Positions 10,850 through 20,203 of a stretch of DNA of 64,000 nucleotides are shown piece after piece. The translations under genes were made by a program, and so were the position numbers. Source of the stretch: Ponticoccus alexandrii (lineage in GTDB: Bacteria > Pseudomonadota > Alphaproteobacteria > Rhodobacterales > Rhodobacteraceae); NCBI RefSeq assembly GCF_016806125.1, contig NZ_CP047166.1:806001-870000 (forward strand). Reading direction: 5' to 3'. The notes under the pieces are model-generated. The model made no database searches and was not told where the DNA came from. It was given only the letters and a program-made list of their open reading frames with translations. The stretch's first letter is position 1, and each line of letters opens with the position of its first letter.

Positions 10850-11036
10850 CCGGGCCGGGGCGGCCAAGCCCGCCCTGCGTCTGGACTCACTGCTGTTCCG
10901 ACCTGTGCCTTGGACTCTCCGGCGCAGACCGGCGAGCAAACCCCCGCATCGGTATCGTAAGCAAGAGGCGGCGCCCGTCCGGCAGGCGCGACCCAACCGC
11001 CCTGGGCAGGGTGGGTTTGTGGCCCACCCCCTTGTT

Positions 11037-11642
11037 TCAGCCCTGCGGCGCGGTTGCGACCATCGAGGGCCGCGCATTGAAACCTTCGAACCATTTCGCC
11101 AGTGTGGCGTGCTTGGCGCGCCAGTCGCGGGCGCCATGGCGGAAGTCGATATAGGCCAGCGCACAGCCGACCGAGATATGCCCCATGGTCACCGGCCCGG
11201 ACAGAACGCCCATCCACATGTTTTCCAGCGCACCCATGGTGCGGTCCGCCTTGGCCCATTGCGCCTCGATCCAGTCCTCGAACTGCTTGTCCTCGGGGCG
11301 CAGCCGCATCTCGTAGGACATGGCGACGGTTGAATCCATGATGCCGTCGCCGGTGGCTTCCAGCGTCAGGACGTCCCAGAGCCGCGAGGCGGGGTAGAGG
11401 TTCGCCTTGGCGCGGTCGTCGAGAAAGCGGCAGATCACCCGGCTGTCATACAGCGTCGGGCCGTCGTCCCGCTCCAGCGCGGGGATGCGGCCGGTGGGGT
11501 TGGCGGCCAGCACGCGCGGGTCCGAGTTCAGCGCCGTCGTGGTCACCTTGACCATCTCGACATCGTCCTGCTGGCCGGTCTCGTGCAGGGTCACGCGGAC
11601 CTTGCGGACAAAGGGCGATGCGTCGGATTGCAGCAGTTTCAT
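11037..11642 (-). CDS. Glutathione S-transferase family protein
   Basis: A 201-residue cytosolic protein with an N-terminal thioredoxin-like fold (SDASPFVRKVRVTLHETG, then NPTGRIPALERDDG, which includes the cis-Pro of the glutathione site, and the YDSRVICRFLD helix) and an all-helical C-terminal half. Serine is the likely thiol-activating residue near position 9. The substrate is not predictable. The ATG at 11642 follows a GGAAA ribosome site. It stands alone between a barrel gene and xerC. Confidence 0.92.
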   Translation of the reverse strand: MKLLQSDASPFVRKVRVTLHETGQQDDVEMVKVTTTALNSDPRVLAANPTGRIPALERDDGPTLYDSRVICRFLDDRAKANLYPASRLWDVLTLEATGDGIMDSTVAMSYEMRLRPEDKQFEDWIEAQWAKADRTMGALENMWMGVLSGPVTMGHISVGCALAYIDFRHGARDWRAKHATLAKWFEGFNARPSMVATAPQG

Positions 11643-11799
11643 GGGCCGTTTCCTTTCGGGCTCTGGCGCGCGCACAGTCGGACGGAGGCCGGGCCGCGTC
11701 AAGGGGCGGCGAGGCGAAGGCTGGAGGCACCGGGCGGAGCCGCCCGCACGGGGTGAAGTGGCATGCCCGGCCGGGGCAGAGCCGACCGCCCGGAGCGCG

Positions 11800-12723
11800 T
11801 CACGCTTTGGGGTGCGTCGCCTCGTAGACCTTCATCAGGTGGACCTCGTCGACCGCCGTATAGGCCTGCGTCGTGGACAGCGAGGCATGGCCCAGCAATT
11901 CCTGTATCGCGCGCAGGTCGCCGCCCGCGCCCAGCAGGTGCGTGGCAAAGCTGTGGCGCATGGCGTGGGGCGTGGCCGTGGCGGGCAGGCCAAGCTGCAT
12001 CCGAGCCTTCTCTGTCGCCTTGGCGATCAGGCGCGGGTTCAGCGCCCCGCCCCGCGCACCGCGAAACACCGCCGTTTCGGGTTCGACCGGGTAGGGGCAG
12101 AGCGCCAGGTAGCTCTCCACCGCGCGCCGAGCCACGGGCAGGACCGGCACGATGCGCTCTTTGCGGCCCTTGCCGAGGATGCGCAGCGACTCGCCCAGCG
12201 GCAGGTCGCGCCCGATCAGCCCCAGCGCCTCGGAGATCCGCAGCCCGCAGCCGTACAGCAGCGTCACCACCGCAATGTCCCGCGCGCTTTGCCATGTCGT
12301 CTGCGACTGCATTCCCACCGTGTCGATCATCGCGCGGGCCGCGTCTTCGGTCAGCGGGCGGGGCAGTTTCTTCTGGAACTTCGGCGCCCGGACGGACAGC
12401 ACCGCCGTCGGCTCGAATCCCTCGCGCTGCGCCAGCCAGCGGTAGAAGCTTTTCACCGCCGACAGCTTGCGCGCGACCGACCGGGCGGCCAGCCCCTCGC
12501 GGCGCAGATGCGCCATCCAGGCCCGCATGTCCGGGGTGGTGACGCGCGCCAGCGGCGCCAACCCCTGCGGTTCGGCGTGATGGGCGGTCAGGAAGGCGAC
12601 GAAGTCCACCGCATCTGCGCGATAGGCCTCCAGCGTGTTGGCGGATGCGTTCTTTAGCGCCTTCTGGGCGTCGAGCCAGCCGGACAGAGCGTCACGGGCG
12701 GCGGGGGAAATCGTCAGGGTCAT
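11800..12723 (-). CDS. xerC: Tyrosine recombinase XerC
   Basis: A 307-residue tyrosine recombinase with an N-terminal SAM-like DNA-binding domain and a C-terminal catalytic domain. The catalytic set is visible: Arg in CGLRISEAL, HAMRHSFATHLL (H-x-x-R), the LLGHAS histidine and the Tyr in STTQAYT. It resolves chromosome dimers at dif together with XerD. Its place next to a DUF484 gene is conserved in proteobacteria and marks it as the housekeeping enzyme, not a mobile-element integrase. Confidence 0.93.
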   Translation of the reverse strand: MTLTISPAARDALSGWLDAQKALKNASANTLEAYRADAVDFVAFLTAHHAEPQGLAPLARVTTPDMRAWMAHLRREGLAARSVARKLSAVKSFYRWLAQREGFEPTAVLSVRAPKFQKKLPRPLTEDAARAMIDTVGMQSQTTWQSARDIAVVTLLYGCGLRISEALGLIGRDLPLGESLRILGKGRKERIVPVLPVARRAVESYLALCPYPVEPETAVFRGARGGALNPRLIAKATEKARMQLGLPATATPHAMRHSFATHLLGAGGDLRAIQELLGHASLSTTQAYTAVDEVHLMKVYEATHPKA

Positions 12724-12807
12724 GGCAGGGTCCTTCGCGCGCGGCGCGGTCCAGAGCGGGTCCCCCGAAACCGGGCGCGGGGCAGGGGCGCGCCCGGGTC
12801 GTGCGTG

Positions 12808-13515
12808 TCAGCCAAGCCAGCGGCGCATGGCGCGCTCGAAGACGCCGCCGAAGAAGGCCAGCAGGTCGGTGCCCTGCTGCGGTGTGAACTGGTGCGGGTC
12901 TTCCGAGCCCAGTACCAGCAGGCCGGGCAGGCGGCCTGGGCCGAAGTCCAGCTTCAGGCAGGCCTCGGAGCGGATCCAGCTGCCGTCCTCGCCGTAGATG
13001 CGGGGGTCGCCGCGTTCGACCTGCCGCAGCGTGACCGGCCGAACCGGAGCCGAGCGGCCCTCGGACACGAAGCGGTCGGCAAAGCCCGGTGCGGCGACGG
13101 TCAGCACCTCGCCGAGGCGGTCGACTACGGTGTCGTTGCCGTCCTGCGCGGTCTCCAGCACCAGGCGGATACGGTCGACGCGCAGGATCTGCGCGACCTC
13201 GCCGCCGAGATCCCGGAGGAAAGGCTCGAACTCCAGCGGGTCGAGCATGCGCAGCACGGCGCGGTGGATCTGGTTGGTCCCGGCGAGGTTCTCGTAGGCG
13301 GCGGCGATGACCGAGCGGTGCGTATCCTCCAGCCGGTCGAGCCGGGTCTCCAGCCGCTCCATCGCGATGCCGCGCAGGTCGACGATATTGCCGCCCATGG
13401 CGCGCTCGTTGGCCGAGATCAGCGCCTGCATCAGGTCCTTGTCATCCAGAATCATATCCGGACGCGAGATGATCGACTCGCGAAGGGACTCCTCGATTCG
13501 CTTGGTGCTGGTCAT
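12808..13515 (-). CDS. DUF484 family protein
   Basis: A 235-residue GAF-like protein of the DUF484 family, recognised by its overall pattern (an N-terminal helical region of about 90 residues and a GAF-like domain ending LLVLGSEDPHQFTPQQGTDLLAFFGGVFERAMRRWL). Its biochemical role is unknown; family members are encoded beside xerC, as here, 84 bp upstream of it on the same strand. Likely co-transcribed with xerC. Confidence 0.88.
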   Translation of the reverse strand: MTSTKRIEESLRESIISRPDMILDDKDLMQALISANERAMGGNIVDLRGIAMERLETRLDRLEDTHRSVIAAAYENLAGTNQIHRAVLRMLDPLEFEPFLRDLGGEVAQILRVDRIRLVLETAQDGNDTVVDRLGEVLTVAAPGFADRFVSEGRSAPVRPVTLRQVERGDPRIYGEDGSWIRSEACLKLDFGPGRLPGLLVLGSEDPHQFTPQQGTDLLAFFGGVFERAMRRWLG

Positions 13516-13709
13516 GTCGGTCCTGTGTGCTGCGCTGCTCGCCCCGGCGACATTGTTGCGCCGGCTACCATTTTTGGTTTCGTCCTGTTTGGCCCCCGCT
13601 GCGGTCCCCTGTCAAGGCAATCCGCCCGGCGGGGCTGACGGTGCCCCGCAGGCGCGGAGGTTTGGACACGCCCGCGTTTCGTGGCAATCTGGGCTAAGGA
13701 GGAGCCACC

Positions 13710-14027
13710 ATGCCACAGATTTCAGCCCAGAGCAGCCACCAGACCGTCCTGACCACCTTCGAGACAAGCCCGGGCAATTGCCAGGACCTGCTGGAGGCCC
13801 TGCAAGAGGCCTATTCCGGCTTCATCTCGCAACAGCCCGGCTTTATCGCGGCGGGCCTGCATGTGAACGACGCCCAAACCCGGATCGCCAATTATTCCCA
13901 GTGGGAGCGGCGCGAGGATTTCCTTGCCATGCTGCGGTCCGACCGGATGCGAGAGACCAACCGGCGGCTCAATACCCTGTGCCGCAGCTTCGAGCCGGTG
14001 CTTTACGACGTGGCGGCGACCTTCTGA
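13710..14027 (+). CDS. Antibiotic biosynthesis monooxygenase (ABM) domain protein
   Basis: A 105-residue single-domain protein with the ferredoxin-like ABM fold pattern: a beta strand containing TVLTTFETSPGNC, a helix, the strand GFIAAGLHVNDAQTRIANYSQWE and the helix around REDFLAMLRSD. Family members include quinol monooxygenases and heme-degrading enzymes, usually dimeric; no heme-ligand pattern stands out here. An AAGGAGGAGCC ribosome site precedes the ATG. Monocistronic by context. Confidence 0.8.
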   Translation: MPQISAQSSHQTVLTTFETSPGNCQDLLEALQEAYSGFISQQPGFIAAGLHVNDAQTRIANYSQWERREDFLAMLRSDRMRETNRRLNTLCRSFEPVLYDVAATF

Positions 14028-14057
14028 CGCCCGAGCGGGTGTGCCGTCTACAGGCGG

Positions 14058-14747
14058 TCAGGCCGCGATGACAGCGTCCTGACGGCGGACGGCAAGGCGG
14101 AACCCGGCGCCGCGCACAGTTTCGATGTCCACGCAGTCGGCCACGGCGGCCAGACAGGCGCGCAGGTTGCAGATATAGACATCGAAGACCCGCGGATCGG
14201 GCTCATCCTCCAGTCCGTAGATGTGGCTCAGCAGCGCGGCGCGGGTCACAAGCCTGCCCGGGCGCAGGGCGATGTATTCCAGCAGTTCGTAGAGCTTCGG
14301 GCTCAGCTTCATCGGGCAGTTCAGCACATAGGCCTGACGGCGGTTCAGGTCGAGCCGCAGGGCACCGTAGTCGATCTGCGGCAGCGGCAGGCCATGGGCG
14401 CGCCGCGCCACCGCTTCGAGAGTGACCACGGCCTCTTCGAGGGGACGGTCGGTGGCGATGACCGTGTCGGCCCCGGCCTCCAGCCACAGGGCGACCTGCG
14501 CGGCAGAGGCTTTGCGCGCGATCAGGACGATGGGCATGCCGGCCGCCGCGCGTCGCAGGATCGGCAGCGAAAGACCGTGGTTTCCTAGCTGGTCGGCGCC
14601 AAGGATCAGCAGGTCGGCCTCTCCGAGGCCGAGGAAATGCGGGATGTCCTCGATCCGGTCGGTCCGCGTCAGCAGGGTGCCGGTGCCGGCAATCTCGGCG
14701 GCGAGGCTCATAAGGGGCCAGTCGGTTTCTGCGATCAGGTAGCGCAT
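14058..14747 (-). CDS. CtrA-like response regulator with degenerate receiver
   Basis: A 229-residue protein. The C-terminal winged helix (about 125-220) closely follows CtrA, including SHIYGLEDEPDPRVFDVYICNLR. The N-terminal receiver is altered: the acidic pair after strand 1 reads AETD, and the phospho-acceptor strand reads LLILGADQL with Gly where CtrA has the Asp. It is probably not phosphorylated in the normal way and may act constitutively or through a protein partner. I start at the ATG at 14747. The 363-bp gap to the next gene (14748-15110) shows no further coding sequence. Confidence 0.82.
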   Translation of the reverse strand: MRYLIAETDWPLMSLAAEIAGTGTLLTRTDRIEDIPHFLGLGEADLLILGADQLGNHGLSLPILRRAAAGMPIVLIARKASAAQVALWLEAGADTVIATDRPLEEAVVTLEAVARRAHGLPLPQIDYGALRLDLNRRQAYVLNCPMKLSPKLYELLEYIALRPGRLVTRAALLSHIYGLEDEPDPRVFDVYICNLRACLAAVADCVDIETVRGAGFRLAVRRQDAVIAA

Positions 14748-15110
14748 TCGTCGATCCTCACGGTCTGAGGCGGGGCCACGCCCGGCGCGACCCGGGCGGG
14801 CCACGCACATGGCTGTCTCGGGTCCGGGGCTCCGTCTTTCTGGCGGTGCGGACCGTTTCGGCGCATTCTGTCGCTGGGCCAGAGCAATAGCCGCCCAATG
14901 TGGTCAGACTGTGGCGGCATCGCTGCGGCTCCCCTTCTCTAAGGGGCAGTCCCGCCTGTCCGAAAGGAGAATATCCGGCGCATTCGACTGGTTTTGTCGC
15001 TGTCGCCGGTGTCCGCCGGGCCGCCAAGGCCCGCGATCTCTGTGCGCCAGCCGAAAGGGTCTGTGCGTGCGTGGCGTTGACTTCATCCGCGACCTGTCCA
15101 CCTTTGCGCC

Positions 15111-15662
15111 ATGACCGACGATCTTGACCTCCTTAGCCGCGAGGGCCTTCCCGAGGCGCTGCGCACCCTTCTGGCCGACTACCCGCGCGCGGGCTGGCAG
15201 GCGCATGCGAATTTTGCCGGGCTGGTAGAGTTCTGGCTGGACCGGCACATGATGTTCCGCCGCCTCTGCGAACTGCTGCGCAGCGATGCCGAGCAGGCGG
15301 TGGACAGGCGTCTGGATCCGCAGGCCATGCAGGGGCGCCTGTCCCGCTATGGCGGGATGCTGGTGCAGCAACTGCATGGCCACCACCAGATCGAGGACAT
15401 GCACTATTTTCCCGTTCTGGTGAAACGCGAGGCGAGGCTGGAACGCGGGTTCGAGATCCTCGATCGCGATCACCACGCGCTGGACGGGCTGCTGGAGCGT
15501 TTCACGCGTTCTGCCAACGGTCTCCTGCAAGGCAAGACCGAAGCCGGGGCCTTTCGCGAGGAAGTGCTGTCGTTCGAAGGTTTCCTGAACCGCCATCTGG
15601 AAGACGAGGAAGACCTGATCGTTCCGGTCATCCTGCGCGACGGTTCCGGGGGGCTGCAGTAG
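15111..15662 (+). CDS. Hemerythrin-like (HHE) domain protein
   Basis: A 183-residue helical protein with repeated His/Glu patterns of the hemerythrin HHE cation-binding domain (HMMFRRL, GHHQIEDMHYFPVL, DRDHHALDGLLERF, HLEDEEDLIVPVIL). Such domains bind a di-iron centre and are linked to oxygen, NO or iron-stress responses; the exact ligand is unknown. The ATG at 15111 gives the full domain. It is the last recognisable gene before the transposon. Confidence 0.85.
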   Translation: MTDDLDLLSREGLPEALRTLLADYPRAGWQAHANFAGLVEFWLDRHMMFRRLCELLRSDAEQAVDRRLDPQAMQGRLSRYGGMLVQQLHGHHQIEDMHYFPVLVKREARLERGFEILDRDHHALDGLLERFTRSANGLLQGKTEAGAFREEVLSFEGFLNRHLEDEEDLIVPVILRDGSGGLQ

Positions 15663-16603
15663 GGGGCGGGCCTCTGGAGCAAGCTCGGCACGAGGCGACT
15701 GCCCCGAAGGCGATACGAAACCCGGTAATCGGTGGCCGAACACCTCGTTCGAAACCGTGATACAGAAGAACCTTGCGGTGCGGTCGGATGGATTGCGGGC
15801 TTTGCCATGGCCGGTGCACGGGCCGGACGACTTGAGACATGCGACCGTTGGTGACCAGTCGCGCCAGTACGGCCGGTGATGATAGACGTCCCGGCAGGTC
15901 TTTCGGTGTGCGTGTGCAGAAGGGAGAGAGCATTGCCACGATCCACGATCCGCTGGCCGATGCCGTCAGACTGAACGCGCAGCGGATGGAGCGGGCTTTC
16001 GGCGAGGCAGAGATCGCCCGAATCGAGGATTGACCCGGGCACCACCCGGGACATGCGGAACAGCCTGTTGGCGCGTTCGACAACGTCCCGCGCCGCGCGG
16101 TTGAAGAAATTGAACACACGGCTCAAGCACGCCCGCTTGCGGCTTGCCATCCTGAAGGGCGGCGATCTGCAGGCGAACAGCAATCAGGACATGCTCTATC
16201 TGGTCGGCGCGCTTGTCGGGCCACATTCTCAAGCAGACGAAGCCGGGACTTCTTGCCCTCGATCAGCCTCTCCCCCTCTCGGGGCATTGCTGCGCACCGC
16301 CGTGCCGGCAAGGGACGACCACCGCTTCCGCGTCTTCTGAGTCCTTGGTCGCTTCAGCCGAGAATGTCTGGCAACGGTCGTGGACAGCCCGCTGTCGGGC
16401 AACGCGTTGGCCGCGAGCTGGACAGCATCGCTCGGGTGCGTGGCTACCGCTGCCTGGGGGGCAACGATAATGGGGCGCGTTGACAGCCAAAGCCTGAACA
16501 GGGCGAACCAAAGAACACGGATTCTTCGGGGCGCAGCGCACATCTCTTCGACGTCGAAACTGGACAACTTAGGCTTCCGTTCCGGCCTGACGTTATGCTT
16601 TCG
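15663..16603. other. Left flank of the transposon, no recognisable gene
   Basis: About 940 bp with only short open frames on both strands that overlap one another and match no family I recognise. Because it was directly downstream of tRNA-Met before the transposon arrived, it may be the remains of an older island or a decayed gene; that is inference. Confidence 0.5.
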
Positions 16604-16608
16604 CAACA
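16604..16608. repeat. Target site duplication, left copy (CAACA)
   Basis: The five bases before the transposon's TGT end read CAACA; the five bases after its ACA end (59551-59555) are identical. Five-bp duplications are the standard outcome of Tn7-family transposition. Confidence 0.95.
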
Positions 16609-16751
16609 TGTGGATGGGGCATATGAATGCACACCCAGATGATTCGGCGTGCGACCCATTCTTGTTAAGTATCTGAAAAGTATAGGCTTATCGATGCTCT
16701 CTCGGCAAGGTATGGCAATTGCACGCACGCTCGGACCATAACCATGCACAC
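16609..16751 (+). repeat. Left transposon end with putative TnsB sites
   Basis: The terminal repeat occupies 16609-16633. Similar motifs follow in the same orientation: TATGGCAATTGCACGCAC near 16711-16728 (weaker) and CCATAACCATGCACAC at 16736-16751. The octamer ATGCACAC is exact at 16627-16634 and 16744-16751. Spaced, same-direction copies are what TnsB-binding sites look like in Tn7-type ends. Confidence 0.8.
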
Positions 16752-16768
16752 TTCGAGGACAGCAGAAC

Positions 16769-16797
16769 ACAAAAAAGGCCCGCAATATGCGGACCTT
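16769..16797 (-). terminator. Terminator of the tns operon
   Basis: On the minus strand, AAGGTCCGCA pairs with TGCGGGCCTT (one G-U pair) around a 3-nt loop and is followed by TTTTTT. It lies about 30 bp after the tnsC stop and between tnsC and the transposon end, so it should stop tns transcripts before they leave the element. Confidence 0.85.
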
Positions 16798-16829
16798 AGC
16801 TCTTCACTGAGGGTGTTCAGTCAGTTCGG

Positions 16830-17837
16830 CTATGGTGACTTGGCTCTGGATTTTTTCTTGGATCGAGTCTTCTCATAGGCTTCCATCAACTTCGACTGAT
16901 CGAAGTGTCTTTGGTAGTCTGGCATCGTGAAGGGCGAGTATCCAAGAGGCAGTCCGGAAATTTTCGAGAATGCAGCGGAGAAGTGGTCGATCCTGCAAAC
17001 TTTGTCGGGTTCATGTGCAGCATGACCGAAGGCCTCGATCAGTAGCTCAATCACCAGGCCCCAACGCTGGCACGCTGCAAAAGCGAGGCGATGAGGGAAC
17101 TCATCGGTCGCGAAGCTATCGACGTCGAGACCGGCCTTGTCTGCGTAGCTGAAGATGACTTGCAGCAACTCCTCCATGTCTGCCTCTCGGGTCAGGTCGA
17201 TCCCTTCGAACGACACGGTCCGAAGCAACCTGTCGAGTTGCTCCTCCTTCTTGATGTGGGTGGAAAGGCTGGGGATGCCGGAGAAGATCAACATCAACGG
17301 CCAATGCTGATCCTTGAGGAGTGACTTGAAGCTGTCCAGCATCTTTTGATTGGTGACGGAATCTTTCTCGGTGAAAACGTGCTGACATTCGTCGAAGTGA
17401 ATGCCAACAACACCTTGGAGCTCCGCACAGTTGCGGACCTTTGACCAAATCTCGGCTTGCGAATGGCGGCCCCTGTACTGGGGGCCCGTGAGAGGGTACC
17501 CCAGCTCCTCAAGAATTACGATCCCGAGGTCCTTCCAGGTGACCTTCCCGGATAGCAGACACGAAACGATGACTGCTGGGCGCCCATCCGGCATGATCGT
17601 CGTGCCATCATTGAACGCCTTAAGCATAGATTGAATCTCGGTGGATTTGCCTTGGCGCGACTCCCCGATGACAACGAGGCCCCGCGCCTCGAAGCGCTCT
17701 CCGATGGATGCCTTGATGAAATAGTCGCTCGCACACCACTTCATCACGTCTCTCAGTTGGTCTGCGCGACCAAACGGGAACCGGGCTGCCAGCAGTGGTG
17801 TCAGCATCTTCACAGCGCATCCATCGATGAAACTCAT
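16830..17837 (-). CDS. tnsC: TnsC-like AAA+ transposition ATPase
   Basis: A 335-residue ATPase of the TnsC/TniB type. Walker A is GESRQGKS (about 58-65) and Walker B is GIHFDECQHVF, followed by a sensor region ending in IFSGIP. In Tn7 systems TnsC links the target selector (TniQ/TnsD) to the TnsAB transposase and gives target immunity. The ATG at 17837 overlaps the tnsB stop; a GTG one codon earlier is an alternative start. The basic C-terminal tail (TRSKKKSRAKS) could touch DNA or TnsB. Third tns gene, ending near the left transposon end. Confidence 0.92.
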   Translation of the reverse strand: MSFIDGCAVKMLTPLLAARFPFGRADQLRDVMKWCASDYFIKASIGERFEARGLVVIGESRQGKSTEIQSMLKAFNDGTTIMPDGRPAVIVSCLLSGKVTWKDLGIVILEELGYPLTGPQYRGRHSQAEIWSKVRNCAELQGVVGIHFDECQHVFTEKDSVTNQKMLDSFKSLLKDQHWPLMLIFSGIPSLSTHIKKEEQLDRLLRTVSFEGIDLTREADMEELLQVIFSYADKAGLDVDSFATDEFPHRLAFAACQRWGLVIELLIEAFGHAAHEPDKVCRIDHFSAAFSKISGLPLGYSPFTMPDYQRHFDQSKLMEAYEKTRSKKKSRAKSP

Positions 17838-20203
17838 CACTTCAACTCCTTGATGTTGGTGGGCCGTGCGAGCTTGGCGGGTTTCTGGACGGCTGGTGCC
17901 TTGCCAGCAGGCGCGGCCGCGTTATCGGTATCTACCGGCGAGGCGAGGCGTTCTTCGGAACCTGTTTCAGCACTGTGACTGCCGGGGTCGTCAAATGGTG
18001 CAGCCGGTTCCGCATTCGCGACGCCATCGATAACGGTCGCGCCTGCGCCGATCTTGAACGCCGTCGCATCTTTTCCGAGGCTGGTGATTGCATCCGGAGC
18101 AGTTGTCCCAGCCAACGTTCGCGACCGGGCCATCCGAGCACCGGCGAATACGACTTTTGCCATCGCCTTGCACTCTTCGACGGTGGTGTAGCTGCGCGGC
18201 AGTTCGTGTTCGACCCCGATCGACGAGATGTCCTCGAAGCGACGCATTTTCACGGCCATCAGGCAGTCGTGGTAGATTTCGGTAACCTCAGGCTCCTCGC
18301 GTCGGTACTCCGCCATGAGCTGCAACACTTCGCCGAGGGTCATATCGGCGAAAACTGTCATCTGCAGGTGGACTTCGATGGGATCAGGTTCCCCGGGCAT
18401 CAGCACCGTCGCAAACTTCAGGTCATCCGGATCCACGAAGACTTTTACCTTTCCCTTGAAGCGATTAGTTTCCCGAGCGTGTTGGAGTCGGTCGGAATTG
18501 AACCAGATCCCTTCAAACACCCGGACGCCGTCATCGGTGGGAGTAGTGCTGGCCTCCCACCCAAGGTGAATACGCCGGGTGTTCGGATCCGACATCCTCA
18601 CCTGCCCCCGAGCCGCATTGATCGCGTCGTACACATCGCGCGGACGGCGGCCACCCATGCCAACGCCATAGTTCCGCTCGAAAGGATATTCGTCGACCAG
18701 ATACCTAGTAAGCATTCCATAGAGCAGCTCTACGTCGACCACCCCATTCTTGATGGCGTCATAGCCCGGAATGTCCCCAGGGCGTCGTCCGGTGTAGCCA
18801 GCCATTACCTTGAAGAACCGTGACTCGAGCGTTCCAAAGAGACGTTCATCATGCGCCCGGTCTTTCGGAGAGTAAGTTCGCGTGATGCCATTGATGGTGC
18901 CCATCCCCATCAGGGCTTTGATGACCGGTACATTGCGAAGTCCGGTTCCGTTGTCGTTGCGCAAAAAGTGAATGCCGCAACCCCGTGCCGCCTCATTCAT
19001 GCAGCCGTAGCGGCGCTCCTCGCGGGTCTTGTCGCGTGTTGCCATGCGCAGGAGTGCGAGGGTCGCCTCTGCGTTCGGGTTCTCCGCAATAATCCAGGCG
19101 AGTGGCATGCGACTCGCAACATCGACGAGGATCAGAATGTGCAGCCGTTTGCGGATATACTTATCTGCAGCCTCGTAGGCGTCCTTCTCATCTTGTGAAA
19201 GGGTATGCCAAAAGCCTTTGAGTTTCGCCGCGGCGACCATGGAGAATTTCTGCTCATCCATCCCGCAGAGCTCGCCGATCATCAGGGCGCGAACATCTGT
19301 GCTCCCTCTTCCTCTTTTCCGTTTGGTCTCCCGCATGCCTTCGGTTGCAATCATGAGTTCTGTAGGCGTGAGGAGCATATCGCGGTGCCGCGCCAGCGAC
19401 TTTGCCGCGGGCACGATCAACTCGGGCAAGTCGTTGAGAGTTCTGACTTCATTCTCTTGGTGGATCAGTGTTTGCAACAGGTCCAGGACGTTTGAAACGC
19501 CGGGTTTTTTCGTATCCAGGCCAATACGTTCCCAAGCCTCAGTCATCAGCTCTCGAAGCCGTGGGCACAGCCGCGGCTTTCGGTTCCCACGGTCATGCCA
19601 GAGAGGCGCCAATGCTTCTCTGACGCCACCACCCTCCGAGCCTACCCCAGAAATCCCCTCATCTTCCTGTAAGGCCTTAAATCTATTGTAGTAGTCCATG
19701 ATTGTCCGGCCTTTGTATAGGATCCAGCCGGTGGTCTTTCCGCCCCCGCGCAGTGGGTTGGTCCGGACTGATTCACCCAAAAGCAGCGTCATTTGCTGCG
19801 CGATGAACGCGCGGGCGTGGTCCTTGTTCAAAGCGCGGCCCGAGGCCTTATACGCAGCGTCCTTCTCTTGCTGCAGAGCAACATAGATATCCGTAGCTTC
19901 GCACATGGCTGCGTGGAAGCGCGCCTGTGCTCTCTGTTGCGAATTGGGCAAAGCTTCGACAGAGGTATATCCGCCAAGACGCAAATTGGGGCGATCGCTC
20001 GTTGCGGTCGGGGCGGCATCGATCCGTGCGCCAGGGAGTTTGAGATACTCAACCAGGCGCGCAAATGTAACGACAGTTTCAACACCGTCCTCGAGGCAAA
20101 CCATAGAATATCCGACGTCCGTGGTGCCCGTGACCACCATAGGCCGATGCAACAGAGAAACTTCGGAACCGGGCGGGAAATTGTAGCGTGGGGCCGTGGT
20201 CAT
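17837..20203 (-). CDS. tnsB: TnsB-like DDE transposase
   Basis: A 788-residue retroviral-integrase-fold transposase. An N-terminal DNA-binding region (about 1-290) precedes the catalytic core. The likely DDE triad is D316 (CGMDEQKF), D417 (LRNDNGTG) and E453 (AHDERLFGTLE); the family's conserved VDVASRMPLAW strand is also present. A beta-barrel region and a tail of about 90 residues with low complexity and acidic/alanine stretches, likely for TnsC contact, close the protein. It binds the terminal repeats and does strand transfer. I use the ATG at 20203, which overlaps the tnsA stop as ATGA. Confidence 0.93.
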   Translation of the reverse strand: MTTAPRYNFPPGSEVSLLHRPMVVTGTTDVGYSMVCLEDGVETVVTFARLVEYLKLPGARIDAAPTATSDRPNLRLGGYTSVEALPNSQQRAQARFHAAMCEATDIYVALQQEKDAAYKASGRALNKDHARAFIAQQMTLLLGESVRTNPLRGGGKTTGWILYKGRTIMDYYNRFKALQEDEGISGVGSEGGGVREALAPLWHDRGNRKPRLCPRLRELMTEAWERIGLDTKKPGVSNVLDLLQTLIHQENEVRTLNDLPELIVPAAKSLARHRDMLLTPTELMIATEGMRETKRKRGRGSTDVRALMIGELCGMDEQKFSMVAAAKLKGFWHTLSQDEKDAYEAADKYIRKRLHILILVDVASRMPLAWIIAENPNAEATLALLRMATRDKTREERRYGCMNEAARGCGIHFLRNDNGTGLRNVPVIKALMGMGTINGITRTYSPKDRAHDERLFGTLESRFFKVMAGYTGRRPGDIPGYDAIKNGVVDVELLYGMLTRYLVDEYPFERNYGVGMGGRRPRDVYDAINAARGQVRMSDPNTRRIHLGWEASTTPTDDGVRVFEGIWFNSDRLQHARETNRFKGKVKVFVDPDDLKFATVLMPGEPDPIEVHLQMTVFADMTLGEVLQLMAEYRREEPEVTEIYHDCLMAVKMRRFEDISSIGVEHELPRSYTTVEECKAMAKVVFAGARMARSRTLAGTTAPDAITSLGKDATAFKIGAGATVIDGVANAEPAAPFDDPGSHSAETGSEERLASPVDTDNAAAPAGKAPAVQKPAKLARPTNIKELK

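Noticed and set aside
11800-12723. XerC as the integrase of the island
   Set aside because: It is outside the element and sits with DUF484 as in core genomes.
15663-16603. Short frames that might be remnants of a transposase or integrase
   Set aside because: No catalytic motif or consistent frame; similarity was only a feeling.
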